This document shows positions 21,453 through 32,248 of a DNA stretch of 64,000 nucleotides, in pieces. The notes under the pieces were generated by a model. That model was given only the letters and a program-made list of their open reading frames with translations, was not told where the DNA came from and made no database searches. Every line of letters begins with the position of its first letter. The first letter of the stretch is position 1. The DNA is taken from NCBI GenBank assembly GCA_020310875.1, contig CM035407.1:67087158-67151157 (forward strand), read 5' to 3'. The stretch is from Ceratopteris richardii. Lineage: Eukaryota > Streptophyta > Polypodiopsida > Polypodiales > Pteridaceae. The position numbers were made by a program, and so were the translations under genes.

Positions 21453-22623
21453 TGTGAAGAGATGGATAGGTATGTGCTTGAAGATGAAGAGGTGTTGCAA
21501 AATCCTTGATCTACACCAGCCAAATGAACTCCAGGAGTATATGGTGGGCCCTTATAGCTTTCCAATGGATGTATTAGACACCCTATGTACCTTGGAAGAT
21601 CACTCTCAAAAGGATAGATCAAAACAGATAAGTTGGAGTTAGCTCAGAGGTGAAGAACTTTCTATTTTGGTTCATACACCTGTCTAGTGTTTTGCATAAT
21701 TCTCTGAGCACAGTAGTAAATAGCTTAATTCCTTTTGGGGAATCTATTTAACTTAAAGAGCTAACTTTCAAGAGTAATCTAATAAAAAATAATGAACCAC
21801 ACACTGAGAATGATGTTTAACAAGTGATGACATCATCCCGATTTTCACGGGCTGCTATAGTAATGAGACCAGTGAGCACAAAAATGGACATAACTCAAGA
21901 TTTAAGAATCAAATGATTATGAAAATTTTTACGTCTATACTAGACAGTATGATGAATCACACAAGCTTTAAAGCATTGAATTTGAGTAAGTACACACTGA
22001 GAAACAACTCTGACAAAATGAATAAAAAAGTTGGGTACCTGACAGAGAAGTGAAAATGAACAGACAGGGTTGACCTTAACTGAACATAAATGAAGATTGA
22101 AACACCCAAATGAAATGAAAATGGGTGAGAATATAGTAGACTTATAGAGCTAACTTTGACAAGTTAGATTACTGAAAATGATGCACCAAGCGCAGAGAAA
22201 CCATCTCTGCAATCTGATTGAGAAAAACTGAGAGATATGACAGTGAGTAGTACACTTCACAAGAACATGGAAATATGAACTCAAATGATCATGAAAATGA
22301 AAGTATATTGATTGTACAATACAATGGAGTTACTGATACATATGTGTGCCTTGTAATCACACCTTGATATGGCATAAAGCTCAGCTCTTGGAGGTCTTCA
22401 CATAACCACGACTAAGACTACCATGTATTTATAGTTGATCTTGGGAGGCTAACTTCCCTCAATCACTCTCCAATCAATTAGTGATTGATTTGATTTTCTA
22501 TCTACCAAAAATCATGAATTCGTGGCTCCTCTTTCCTTTTTTGATCAAGTGGACTCAACCACTTAAGATTCTTTCACTTTTACATTAAGTAAAGTCTTCA
22601 AAAGTTACAAGAGGTAGTTCACA
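21453..22623 (-). repeat. Copia-A 5' LTR
   Basis: 1,171 bp with inverted ends TGTGAA...TTCACA. It is homologous to the Copia-B LTRs at 46553-47711 and 51703-52871. On its right it is flanked by copia pol-tail sequence and not by ordinary flanking DNA. Confidence 0.88.
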
Positions 22624-22887
22624 AGTGAACTTTACATAGTTTTCATTTTAAAGCTTCTTTTATGACTTTGTGGGACTCAAGCCAATACTTAGGCTTGTCA
22701 TAGACTTGCTCCAACATAATATCCATTATGAAGAGCTGATTGCTACCTTCAGTAGAATGAATTTTTGTCCATCCTTCTTCATCCACAACATTTGATAATG
22801 GTGTGAGATGAACTAGCACATTACAGAAGATTCTCACATTCTCCTTGTGGCCCATCTCTACAGTAGGAGATTCTCACTCTCCTAAAC
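22624..22887 (-). pseudogene. Copia pol extreme C-terminus plus unplaced sequence
   Basis: The minus-strand frame ends LEQVYDKPKYWLESHKVI...ALK-stop, matching the polyprotein tail upstream of the Copia-B 5' LTR (52872-52960). Homology ends near 22720. The remaining 170 bp up to the tubulin fragment is open but I do not recognise it. A copia tail upstream of a 5' LTR means this LTR is shared with, or recombined from, another copy. Confidence 0.6.
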
Positions 22888-23743
22888 AGTAGAATTCCCA
22901 ATGAAAGTGCATGCCATCTTGAAGTCAGGAGGGATGTCACAAACATTGGACTTCACATTTTTTGGGATCCATTCAACAAAATAAGAAAAGTTCTTGTTCT
23001 TGCACATTTATCATCTACTCATCGACTTCCTTGGTACTCATTTTCCATTTGAATATAGCAGATGTTGTCAAATACCATCCATGATGCAGATCAACTACAC
23101 ACATCATGTTTTTACCATCCCACATTTGCTGAGTAAGTCTAGAATAGTGAGTGCATGATAATGCTGCGCGCAATGAGAAGTTATGGAGGCAAATCCAAAC
23201 CATGAAGTGGAGGTGAGGGAATCAAATTAGGTTTACAACAAGTTTGCATACGTTAGATTTTAATTGTCTTGAGAACTTAAGGTCGCAAGTTACACCACTC
23301 ATTGTCGCAGATATGAGATGATTCAGGTCACCAAATCTAGGAGTCCCAAACTTCAAAGTGTGGAAGAAAATGTCATATAATGCTTCGTCGTCCAACACCA
23401 TACACTCGTCAACACCCTCCACGAGCTCGTGGACTGACAATGTGGCATTCCAAGGCTCTACAACAATGTCCGACACTTTAGGATAAGGGAACATAAAAAA
23501 TGTTAGCATCATCCTATGTGGATATTCTTCTTTAATTTTGGAGATTGGAGGAATTCCCATGCCAAATCCGATACCACCATTGAGATAAGGAAAATCTTGA
23601 AAACATTGGAGACAGTCACAATTCTCAACTTCCTTTTGTAGAACATCAAGGAAAACATCAATAAGCTCTACACCTTTGGTATAGTGACCCTCGGCCCAAT
23701 TGTTTTTAGCATCTAACTATCCAAAGATGAAGTTGTCTCTAGG
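22888..23743 (-). pseudogene. Beta-tubulin retro-pseudogene, residues about 86-372
   Basis: Read on the minus strand it follows beta-tubulin from the RPDNF region. Visible motifs include [110 protein letters not shown] and FIGNST. The MWDxKNMMC form is plant-like. It runs uninterrupted across the points (near codons 131 and 222) where I recall plant beta-tubulin introns, so it is a processed copy. In-frame stops and small indels (net about -5 nt) make it dead. The first 85 codons lie in opposite orientation at 25575-25829. The last 75 or so codons and any poly(A) are absent. Confidence 0.93.
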
Positions 23744-23744
23744 T

Positions 23745-24146
23745 GTGATATGCTTGGCACTACCGAATCAAATACCTACCTGCCTGCTATAAGCTAACAC
23801 TCAAAGAAATGTTCACAATGGGGTTTGGGAGTACCATTCCGAAGTATTTATCAACAAGCCCATGCATCTTTTACAACTCTTTGTGTATGAGAAAATGGTC
23901 TATTCAATGCACTACAAACTCCCACCCCAAGACAAGCCTTAGGCCATTGATTGGGAAAAGCTAGAAGCTGATACAACAGGAGGCCTAAGGATTACACAAC
24001 ATACCCTTGCCCAGGATCTCTTGCAGAATTACATCACTCAATACCTACAACAAGGATCTATTGGGGACAACATATGTAAGAGGGAGGGGGGAGTTAGCAG
24101 TGACACTAATAGTTGCCATAGGCATCAATGCGGAGAAAGCATGTAG
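23745..24146 (+). pseudogene. G2 ORF3 C-terminus (inverted segment)
   Basis: Plus-strand homologue of the last 130 or so residues of G1 ORF3: RIKYLPACYK, FGSTIPK/EYHSEVF, IDWEKLEAD, HTLAQDLLQNYI, KREGGV, ending ESM-stop at 24144-24146. An in-frame TGA near the start and a small frameshift near 23830 break it. The frame passes through the polypurine tract (24078-24091) into the LTR and stops at the position homologous to G1's stop. Confidence 0.85.
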
Positions 24147-24760
24147 AAGGAGATGCATGAAGATTGGGGGACTTGATCCATTCATTTTCAAAAAGATTGT
24201 TTCATTATAACTGATCAAACTCTCAACAGTGATTATAATCACTACTTGTGTAATGTATGTAACATAGAAAACCCAATTTGGTCACAAGCCACTCCATTTT
24301 GTGCAAGCCAAGGAGTCCTCGAGCTTGAGGAGCCTAGATAGATCACTCATACCAAGTTTCATAATTTTTGGACTTCATTTGAACCTCCCAATAAGTTTTA
24401 GGGCCAATTTTTTAACTACGCTAGACCTTAGGTTTGAAACCATTCAGAACTAGTCAAAAACCTATAAAAAGATATAAAGAGCCTATTTTTGGAGGCTCGA
24501 AGAAGTTGGATTGTTAGTTAGTGAGAGCAAGGAGCTTTGTAGGAGTTATTCGAGTAATGCTAGAGTTTTATCGCTTTCCATTGTGTCTCCTCTTGCCTCT
24601 ACCTTGTGTGTGTATGTGTGTGTGCATTCATGCGCTTCTCACCTTCACCTTCACACATATCACTCATTCACAATCTTCATATCATCCTACCTCTTCCATG
24701 CATTGACAATTATGGAGGTGGAGCTTCTTGACACGGTACTTGCCATTGTCTAGAACAACA
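24092..24760 (+). repeat. G2 LTR (diverged G1-family LTR)
   Basis: About 669 bp aligned to the G1 LTR in reverse orientation. Shared blocks include GAGTCCTCGAGCTTGAGGAG, CCTATAAAAAG and GGAGGTGGAGCTTCTT. Its start is AG instead of TG; its end is AACAACA. It has ORF3 and a polypurine tract on one side and a primer site on the other, so it sits between two internal regions. Confidence 0.85.
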
Positions 24761-24767
24761 CCAAATT

Positions 24768-24789
24768 TAGCGCCATTGTTGGGGATGCG
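24768..24789 (+). other. G2 primer-binding site, degenerate tRNA-Asp
   Basis: TAGCGCCATTGTTGGGGATG aligns to the G1 site TGGCGCCGTTGCCGGGGATC, with G-to-A and C-to-T changes. It lies 7 nt after the LTR, as in G1. Confidence 0.75.
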
Positions 24790-25574
24790 ATCTCTTGTCA
24801 CTTATGTGATGGTTTATGGCATGAAAATGACATGTACGCTAGCTTTTCATGATGTTTTTTTATTTATTCGTTTCTGCTCTTGTGAGCATTTGCGACTTTC
24901 CAGATTTACAAAAATTATCAAGATGAACCATTTTTTGTATGATGAGGCTCCCCTCCTAGGTGATTAGTCTACCATGCATGGTGATTCTTCAAGTTATGAC
25001 TAGAATAGGAGTATTTTTTTTTCAAATAATTAGTTAATTATGTTGATTATGTTTTTGATTTCATTGATTATTTCTCTAATGATGTGTAACTAAGTTTTGT
25101 CATGGGGTTTTTTTACAAGTTTCAATGGATTTTTTTGCTCATCATCTTCATCTCCTCTATAAGATGATCGCCTACATCACTAGATGATTACCAACATCAC
25201 TTCCATTCCAAAAGCTTAGGTTTCATCACCTTTCTACCATTGTCGTCTTGAGTTCCTCATTGAAAATGCAAAATGATAGTTAGTGTCCCTTAGTCCGAAT
25301 CCTCAAGTTAGGATGAGCGAGATGAGGCATGTTGTTGTCTGCTCAGTCAATGCCTTGTCTGCTTCCACAATTGGCTCCTTGGCTCCCTTTTCGCATGTGT
25401 GTCAGGAAAGCCTGCAAAGCAATTGTATACTCATTAGTTCGTGCTGCAAAAAAAGTCATGGGAGCATGAAACTTTTTATCCAAGAGCTTGACATAGCCTG
25501 TTGATCTCAGATCTCCCTCCTTTGGTCCATATCTATATGTAGAGCAGCACTCTATTCTCTATTCACCTACAAAA
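24790..25574 (+). other. G2 leader-like sequence running up to tubulin
   Basis: No conserved ORF. A short stretch near 25400 (GTGTCAGGAAAGCCTGCAAAG) resembles part of the G1 leader. The last 70 bp before the tubulin start is pyrimidine-rich and could be the captured tubulin 5' UTR. The palindrome array of G1 is not present here. Confidence 0.45.
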
Positions 25575-25829
25575 ATTCAAGAGATGCTACAAGTCTAGAG
25601 ACGCTAGAGTGATAACCAAATTGGGGCCAATTTCTAGGAGGTTGTGTGCACAGAACATGGGATTGACATCATGGGTACATATAGTGGAGACTCTAACATT
25701 CAGATCGAACGAGCTAATGAGTACTACAATGATGCAAGCTCTAGCCGATAGATGTTATAGGCTGTCTTGATGGACTTGGAGCCAGGTACCATGGATAGTG
25801 TCTGCATGGGTCATTATGGTCAAATATTT
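25575..25829 (+). pseudogene. Beta-tubulin retro-pseudogene, codons 1-85 (inverted part)
   Basis: Exactly 85 codons align without indels to the beta-tubulin N-terminus: [26 protein letters not shown], then AVLMDLEPGTMDSV and HYGQIF. The start codon is ATT in place of ATG, and in-frame stops occur near codons 8, 11, 21 and 59. It was contiguous with 22888-23743 before the inversion. The native tubulin function, as the GTP-binding subunit of microtubules, is not encoded by this wreck. Confidence 0.9.
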
Positions 25830-25835
25830 TAGCTA

Positions 25836-26866
25836 CATGGTACTCATGTCATAGACTAAATCTTCATTGCCATGGTCAAATCTTCGGGGGGTGCACATAT
25901 GCATCGGAAGACTTTGAATGTTGTCTGCATAAGATAAAAAATTCTTATGGCCATCTGAGCTGCCACACCTGCCATTTTTGTACCTTAATTATGAAAGCTA
26001 TCCAAGATCGAAGACGAGGCATTGGACTATAGCATGGATTATACTTGAGGTGTAGAGGGGTATTGGTCCATGTATACATCATCTTTAGGTACTCTTGTAG
26101 TAACTCTTTCCTCTAATTAGGATGAAAAATGGTCCCTCGTTGAGCATTGGGTAGCAGCTCCGCTGGTTCAAACTTTGTGGTGTGGGTCCGCTTCTTTCTC
26201 ATGAATTTCTCAATGGCTAAATTATACTCCACCATGTACATATAATATGGTTTGTATTGTAATTCATTATGGAAATATACCATCCCAATGCAAATTCTAT
26301 GAAATATGGAGATGGAAGGATGGCCTCTTCAATGGTTGCCATGACCTCTAATTATGCTTTGACATGGACAGAGTGCGATTTGCATAATCCTTTGATGGTT
26401 TTCATTCATGCAGGTGTAGGAAATTTGAAGGTGTCCTGATCTTCGTCCATAACACGACCACAAATTGCACATTGAGGTTCATATTCTTCCTCAAAGGTGG
26501 GTTCAAGTGGAATGGTCACAATTTCTTTGGCCTTTGGTATATCGGGTGGGGAGTTAGGTTGGGGGATCACTAATTGATCTGATATTTGAGTTTGAAGTTC
26601 TAAGACACGTGCCCTTAAGGTATTTAATTCCTCTAGGAGTTTCAATGGTGTGACTAATTGTGTGGTAGATTAGGTGGCAGGTTCTCTGAGTTGAAAAGTG
26701 GCATTATCCTTTTTGAGTGTCTCGCATTCCTTGGTCAATTTTTCATAACCTTCAAGAAGTCATGCATGGTCATCCAATAACATTTGCATGGTCTCCAAGG
26801 GATCTGCCTTGAAGTGGTTGGGACTGATAGGTTCCTTTGGGTGGTCCTATGCGGTTTCAAAATTCT
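25836..26866 (-). pseudogene. G2 ORF3, coiled-coil and C-domain part
   Basis: Minus-strand homologue of G1 ORF3 from the coiled-coil region to the VYDMST position. The clearest piece is 26406-26645 (LLEELNTLRARVLELQTQI, then EEEYEPQ and FKFPTPA). Many stops and shifts. It continues upstream at 43636 across the Copia-C insertion and downstream at 23745 across the inversion. Confidence 0.85.
26862..26866. repeat. Target-site duplication (left) of Copia-C
   Basis: ATTCT precedes a TGTTG start here and recurs at 43636-43640 after a CCAACA end. G1 ORF3 has a single copy of the aligned site, so excising 26867-43640 rejoins G2 ORF3. Confidence 0.8.
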
Positions 26867-27003
26867 TGTTGATATATTTAGGTAGTGATATGTGTGATCA
26901 CACTAGGACCATCGGCGTCAGGTCGTGGAGATGCTCGGATGGTGGATCAAGTCCTCCACCAAAATCGATCGGCACACATAGAGTGTCTGTAGCGGACTCA
27001 AGC

Positions 27004-27368
27004 TTAAGGACCATAAGGACACGTTGCTCTATATCTCGCAATAGCTTCCTGATAGGATGGTAAAATCAATGATTCTTCGGTTATCTGTTTTTTAACTACC
27101 TCCTCTACTTCGGTTTCTATTGGCTTCGGATGAGTATGTCTATTTAGAGGTGGCGGAAATAAGGTTTCACTATTATGCGGTTCAGGAGATGATGGAAAAT
27201 AAAGTTAAGAACTTAGTTAAAGAATGATCATAGGATATGGAAACTAAGGATTCTGAAGTAATTTGATCTTTAATAACTTCTTCTATTATTACTTCTATAG
27301 ACTCAGTTCTAGTATCAATGTTATCAAAACAACTATGCTCAGACTCATTGGATAGCTCAGAAGACATC
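27004..27368 (-). pseudogene. LTR-borne ORF, F1 3' LTR copy
   Basis: About 120 codons from MSSELSNESEH to the terminal PSYQEAIARYRA…PYGP-stop. A 2-base loss near 27190 shifts the frame; the F1 5' LTR lacks this loss but has its own 1-base loss elsewhere. Homologous to the intact ORF 61296-61652 in F2. No known domain recognised. Confidence 0.65.
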
Positions 27369-27954
27369 AAAGAAATCAATGGAATATGATATTAATGCTA
27401 AATCTACTTGAACAATTGAGTTGATAAAGCTAATGAATTAAATCAACTCTTCTAATACAAATGTAAGGTTTAAATGATAGGATAAATGTCTAAAACAAAT
27501 GGATAAATGGCTAAATGAAAATATAAGGTAGATGGAATGTCTTCAATCTGTCACTTCAGGGATCTTCACTTCAATTTCTCTTTAATTCTTCAATGTTTGT
27601 CTATAAAAAAACATTAGGCACATAAGTAAAGTTACAAGAATTCAATGAGAAATATAAATAAATTTTCAAAACATAAATCACATATACATTTAACATTCTC
27701 ATACACATGCATATGTTCATGCAAATGATTTAATTCTCATAAACATACACATGTATTATAACTTACCTTTGTCATGCATATGTTCTCACAATCAATCATT
27801 CTTATGCATTTATCATCATGCAATAATTGTACATAAGTAAACATTGTGCTTCAATCCATATACATGCATTTTCACATACGCTAACATAAACTCATTCATA
27901 TGCACATGCTTACCAATAGGTAATACATACTAGTTCATACATACATACACTTAT

Positions 27955-28210
27955 CTTATGCTCATGCATGCATATATACATTTAATATGAGTATGCTCAC
28001 ATTTCAATCTTACTTCTGAATGCATATAATCATGCACATGCATTAACAATAATTGGTATACACTAACACTCTTTAGCTCATGTATGCATATATACAATTA
28101 ATATGAATATGCTCACATTTCAGTCTTACTTTTGAATGCATATAATCATGCACATGTATTAACAATTATTGGTATACACTAACACTCTTTAGCTCATGTA
28201 TGCATGCACA
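27955..28210. repeat. Tandem repeat, about 120 bp x 2, in F1 3' LTR
   Basis: Units begin near CTCATG(C/T)ATGCATATATAC and include TGCTCACATTTCA…TGAATGCATATAATCATGCACATG. The other LTR has three units, so copy number changed after insertion. Confidence 0.7.
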
Positions 28211-28747
28211 CATGCATTTACTACATACACTCATGTATATACTCATGCTAACACTCACTGTAATGCATGCATATGCATATGCTAACATAAACTAATACTA
28301 ACATTTAATGCTCACTTAACTAATTATACTTGCATTCCTACTCGTTCATGCATTTCAACATGCATATACTATTACACACTCACACATATTAGCTCTCATG
28401 ATTATGCAAATGCACATTCATGTTAACACTTAGATGCATTTATGCACATGCTTACTTTCATATACTAATACATACTTGCAAAATTAGACTTAAGCTAACC
28501 CCAACATATGCATCATAAAATTGATATTCATGCTAACTTATATTCTAATCTTCAATTATGAAAATACATATCTCTAATATGGATAACCATACACTTTCAT
28601 ACATCAAGAATCATATGCTATAACTTATTACAAATAAGCCCATATGCACTTATTCACATGCATTTAAAACATTCATTCATTTATAAACTATAAAATTTAT
28701 TACATAGAAAATAAATTAATTAACTACTAGTAAAGTTAACCATTCAT

Positions 28748-28801
28748 TCTCTCTCTCTCTCTAATCCGATCTCTATATATCTATCTCTCCCTTCCTCTCT
28801 A

Positions 28802-28837
<36 letters not shown>

Positions 28838-28841
28838 CCCT

Positions 28842-28882
<41 letters not shown>
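28748..28882. repeat. CT microsatellite in F1 3' LTR
   Basis: A long, slightly imperfect (CT)n run. The corresponding run in the other LTR (39472-39644) is longer. Confidence 0.9.
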
Positions 28883-28887
<5 letters not shown>

Positions 28888-30443
28888 ATGCGCTATGCAT
28901 CTGCAACGTCGTGGAGGGAGTTAGAGGGAAGAAAAAAACATTTTCTTTTTTATTTTTGTTTTAATATAAGTCACACTCTCTCTCTACAATGCACGCCTGC
29001 CAGGCCACCGCCAGGACTCTCCTATCTCTCTCTCTCTCTAGGAAGATCAAAAGAAAATAAAATTTCTTTCTCTCTGAACATGACTAACGACAAATCTCTG
29101 CAGTAGGCATCAACAATCACATGTAATTGACACCTGCAGCTGCCAAAAATCTCCTCTCCACGCATTTCAACATTCCCTCTCTTCAATTGATGCAGGCATC
29201 AAAATTTCATCAGGGGACAGTCGCTTTCTCTCTAAATATATGCTACAACACCATCTCTCTGTCACTTTCACTTGCCATCTCTCTCTCCATATGCGCAGAG
29301 TTCAGCCACTCCACAACAGCGAGGAAGAGAACATCTCCCATTCTCTCTCTCTACATCACGTGCATGTGCAGTCGCGAGGAGGGAAAAAGAAGGAGGAACA
29401 AACTCTCTCTTTCTGTAAGACTACCAAAAGTCTAGCAACAAAGGAATCTTTTCTCTCAGAATACGTTCAACAGCTAATTCTCTTCTATTCATTAAGAGCA
29501 AGAGGTGAAGGAAGAACAATTGAGTACTTGTAAAAAAACATTAGAAACTTTGAAGCACAACACACACATATATATACACACTCAGCGACCTGTATATACC
29601 ACTCCTCTTGAATTTCCCTTTATTTAACATCCACACTTTAGCCCACAGTTATCCACCACAATTTTATTTAACTTTTCTCTCACAACCATACTTTAAAATA
29701 CCCTCACACACACCATCCTTTCTACCATTCACTTTATCCACTTTAAGTGCTTAAATTACTCACTCCACTCTTTCACTTCACTTTAATTACACATCTTCCA
29801 TACACCATCCTTTAAACATACACATATACACACAATTCATTATTTATCTATTTAATTTATGATTTTAATTTAATTATCCTTAATTTTTCATAATTTAATA
29901 ATTCATTTAATTTAAGCTTACCTTAAGATTTTAATTAATTAAATACTTTAGTATTTATATTCACACACATAATTAAATTAACTAATTAAATCATATTTTA
30001 ATTTTTAATAAATCAATGCTCAATTTGTAGATTAATTTAATTAAATACCTAATATTTTTACCCTTAAAACTCACTAAAACCCTTAAAAACCTACTTGAAA
30101 CCCATCAAAAACCCATTGAAACCCTTTGGAAACCTAGCTTTAACCCTGACACTAACCAAGAATTAATGTTCTTAACTTAAATACACAGAAATTAATGTAA
30201 ACATAGGATTAATACCCATGTTTCTTGCTTGTATGAATACAAAATCTCATTAAATGTGTAATTAGCGTAAACCCTAACATGAGCACATTTTCTTCTTCAT
30301 CAATTGTACCTGTAAACACTTTCAAAATGATTGATTCCCACCAAATCAGCTGAACAACAGTGCTATAAAAAAGGTTTAGAATTCACCAATAAAATATTTT
30401 AATTTTTCTGATCATCAATTGGAAGATGCAAATCTTTCCGACA

Positions 30444-31504
30444 TCCACCGCCACCAAACCTGCACATCGTCCTGATGGGCCAACTTGCAGATTAAGAGAA
30501 ACAACATTTTCAATCTTTCATGCATATGAAGTTTATTTAAATTCAATCTAGTAATGAAAACATATTAAATTATAAAGCTAAACTATCAACCAGTTCGGTC
30601 AACAAAACATTAATCTATATTTCATCCATTTATAAGCTTTGCCAAGATTAGTATGAAACACAATTCATCTTCATTCATTCAAATGCAGGTTTCATCATAT
30701 ACATGCATTCACATATGAGCAATCAAACATGCCAAAGAAATCTACTAAATCTACTCGTACAGACATCCGCCTTGTTTGCCCAATTTTAATCACTAGATGT
30801 GTTTTCCACAACTAGTTTTCTTCATACAAAGATGATGTAAATCTTCATGTTGATAATAAGTGTAAATACCTTTTTGGGGTGAAAGAAGGAATAACTTCCA
30901 TATCAATATTCTTTCTCTTTTTTATCTCTCTTTTTTTTCTATATTTTTTTTTCTATTTGTTTTTTACATTCGCTCTTTTTTGTTTTGAAGGGGAAAGGCT
31001 TAACCCCTTAATCTGAGCTAAGGATCTAAATGCATGTACAAGAAAGACCTAGGTTTTCACAGACAAGGATCATGCATCAATATGCTCCTACACATATACA
31101 ACTACTTTCATTATCTGAAATGAACTACAAATCCTTCTATTCATCACAAATCTCACTCAATCTATAAATTTAGAAATATAAATCATGCCTATTTTCGTAG
31201 TATGGTTAAATAGATTCCTTTATAAAATAATAAACTTCATCCCTGACCTTATAATTTAATTTTATATGAATGCAAATAAAATACATAAATCAAAATATAA
31301 GTAAATTTTAAGACATAGAAAATACAACCTAAAATCAACTTCATCTTCATTTTAAATTCATCTTTAAACCTATAATTTGATCTTCAAAGACCTGTTGAAA
31401 ATAAAACATCAACAGCTAGACATACAAAATTACTTAGATTCAAAACCAAATATTCTTCTTCTTTCCTGCAAAAGAAAATCACATTAAAGAAATTCATCCA
31501 TACA
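30444..31504. other. F1 3' non-coding interior
   Basis: About 1 kb between the integrase stop and the 3' LTR, AT-rich with T-runs near 30925-30970. The minus strand next to the LTR is G-rich (GGTGGCGGTGGA) and may be a decayed polypurine tract. No gene seen. Confidence 0.5.
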
Positions 31505-32248
31505 TAAATTAGTCATTCTCTTCATCATACATTACTTCATAAGTTTCATCATCTCTTTGCTTGAATAAATTAATTCTTTTACCCACAATTAAGTTCTTAA
31601 GAGGAGTACCATCTAATTCGCGTAAGGCATACATTCCATTATCATAAACTTTAATCACCACATAAGGTCCAAACCAACGCCATTTTAGTTTCCTATACCG
31701 AGAATCAAACCTACTATCATAAATTAAAACCCAATCATTAATTTGTATTAGCTTTGGCCTTAATCTATGTGATTTATCAAAATATTTCTTGTTCTAAGTC
31801 GAGAAACTTTTAATTTAACTATAGATTCTTCTAATCTTTCATTCCCTTGCTCAAGTTGCTGAATTCTTAGAGCTAATAAATCTTCAGTAGATAGATTAAC
31901 TTCCCATGGAAGAGTAGTCCAAGTAAGGATTTGAGTGTGCAGAGGAAAAATTGGTTTCTAGCAGTACATCAACTCTGCCAGCATATACCCTATCGTTCTA
32001 GTGCAAGTTATTCTATCAGCCCACAATGCAAATGGCATAAATTTTGGCCAATTCTTAAGTTCTCCATTGCAAGCTTTAGAAATCGCTTAATAATAGGAGA
32101 ATGCCATCTTTCTATCTTTTCATTAGCTTCAGGGTTATTATAAGCAATGGTAAGAGCTAAACGAATTCCATGACCAAATCGTGAAATGACATCTTCAAGA
32201 AGAAATTTACATACATTAAAAGTTGTCTTAGACCTTAGGGCCCAGCCT
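31505..32248 (-). pseudogene. F1 integrase, partial core and C-terminal domain
   Basis: Minus strand: a core fragment (KTTFNVCKFLLEDVISRFG), then NNPEANEKIERWHSPI with the catalytic Glu, WPKFMPFALWADRIT, and a helix (LSTEDLLALRIQQLEQ). The C-terminal domain follows with INDWVLIYDSRF, RWFGPYVV (GPY/F motif) and ELDGTPLKNLIVGKRI, ending at 31505. The zinc domain and the segment with the first two catalytic Asp residues are missing, a deletion between RNase H and here plus a second one after SRFG. It cannot be active. Confidence 0.8.

Larger units (their letters stand above)
23740..25832. other. Balanced inversion of about 2.1 kb
   Basis: At the left junction, minus-strand tubulin (codon 86 onward) meets plus-strand G2 ORF3 (…SLxVxYAW). 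At the right junction, plus-strand tubulin (to codon 85, GQIF) meets minus-strand ORF3 ending …VYDMST. Flipping this segment restores both genes at the same time with no codon lost or duplicated. The left junction lies within about 8 bp, in a CTCTAGG stretch that both sequences can supply. Confidence 0.88.
26916..30443 (-). repeat. Gypsy-F1 3' LTR
   Basis: About 3.5 kb, closely similar to 37537-41199. It contains a 120-bp tandem repeat (2 copies), a long CT microsatellite, AT-rich runs and, near its left end, the LTR-borne ORF. The first two bases are CG where LTR2 has TG. Confidence 0.88.

Noticed and set aside
22643..22855. 70-codon ORF beside tubulin as a new host gene
   Set aside because: Its C-terminus matches the copia pol tail at 52872-52960; the rest is too short to judge.
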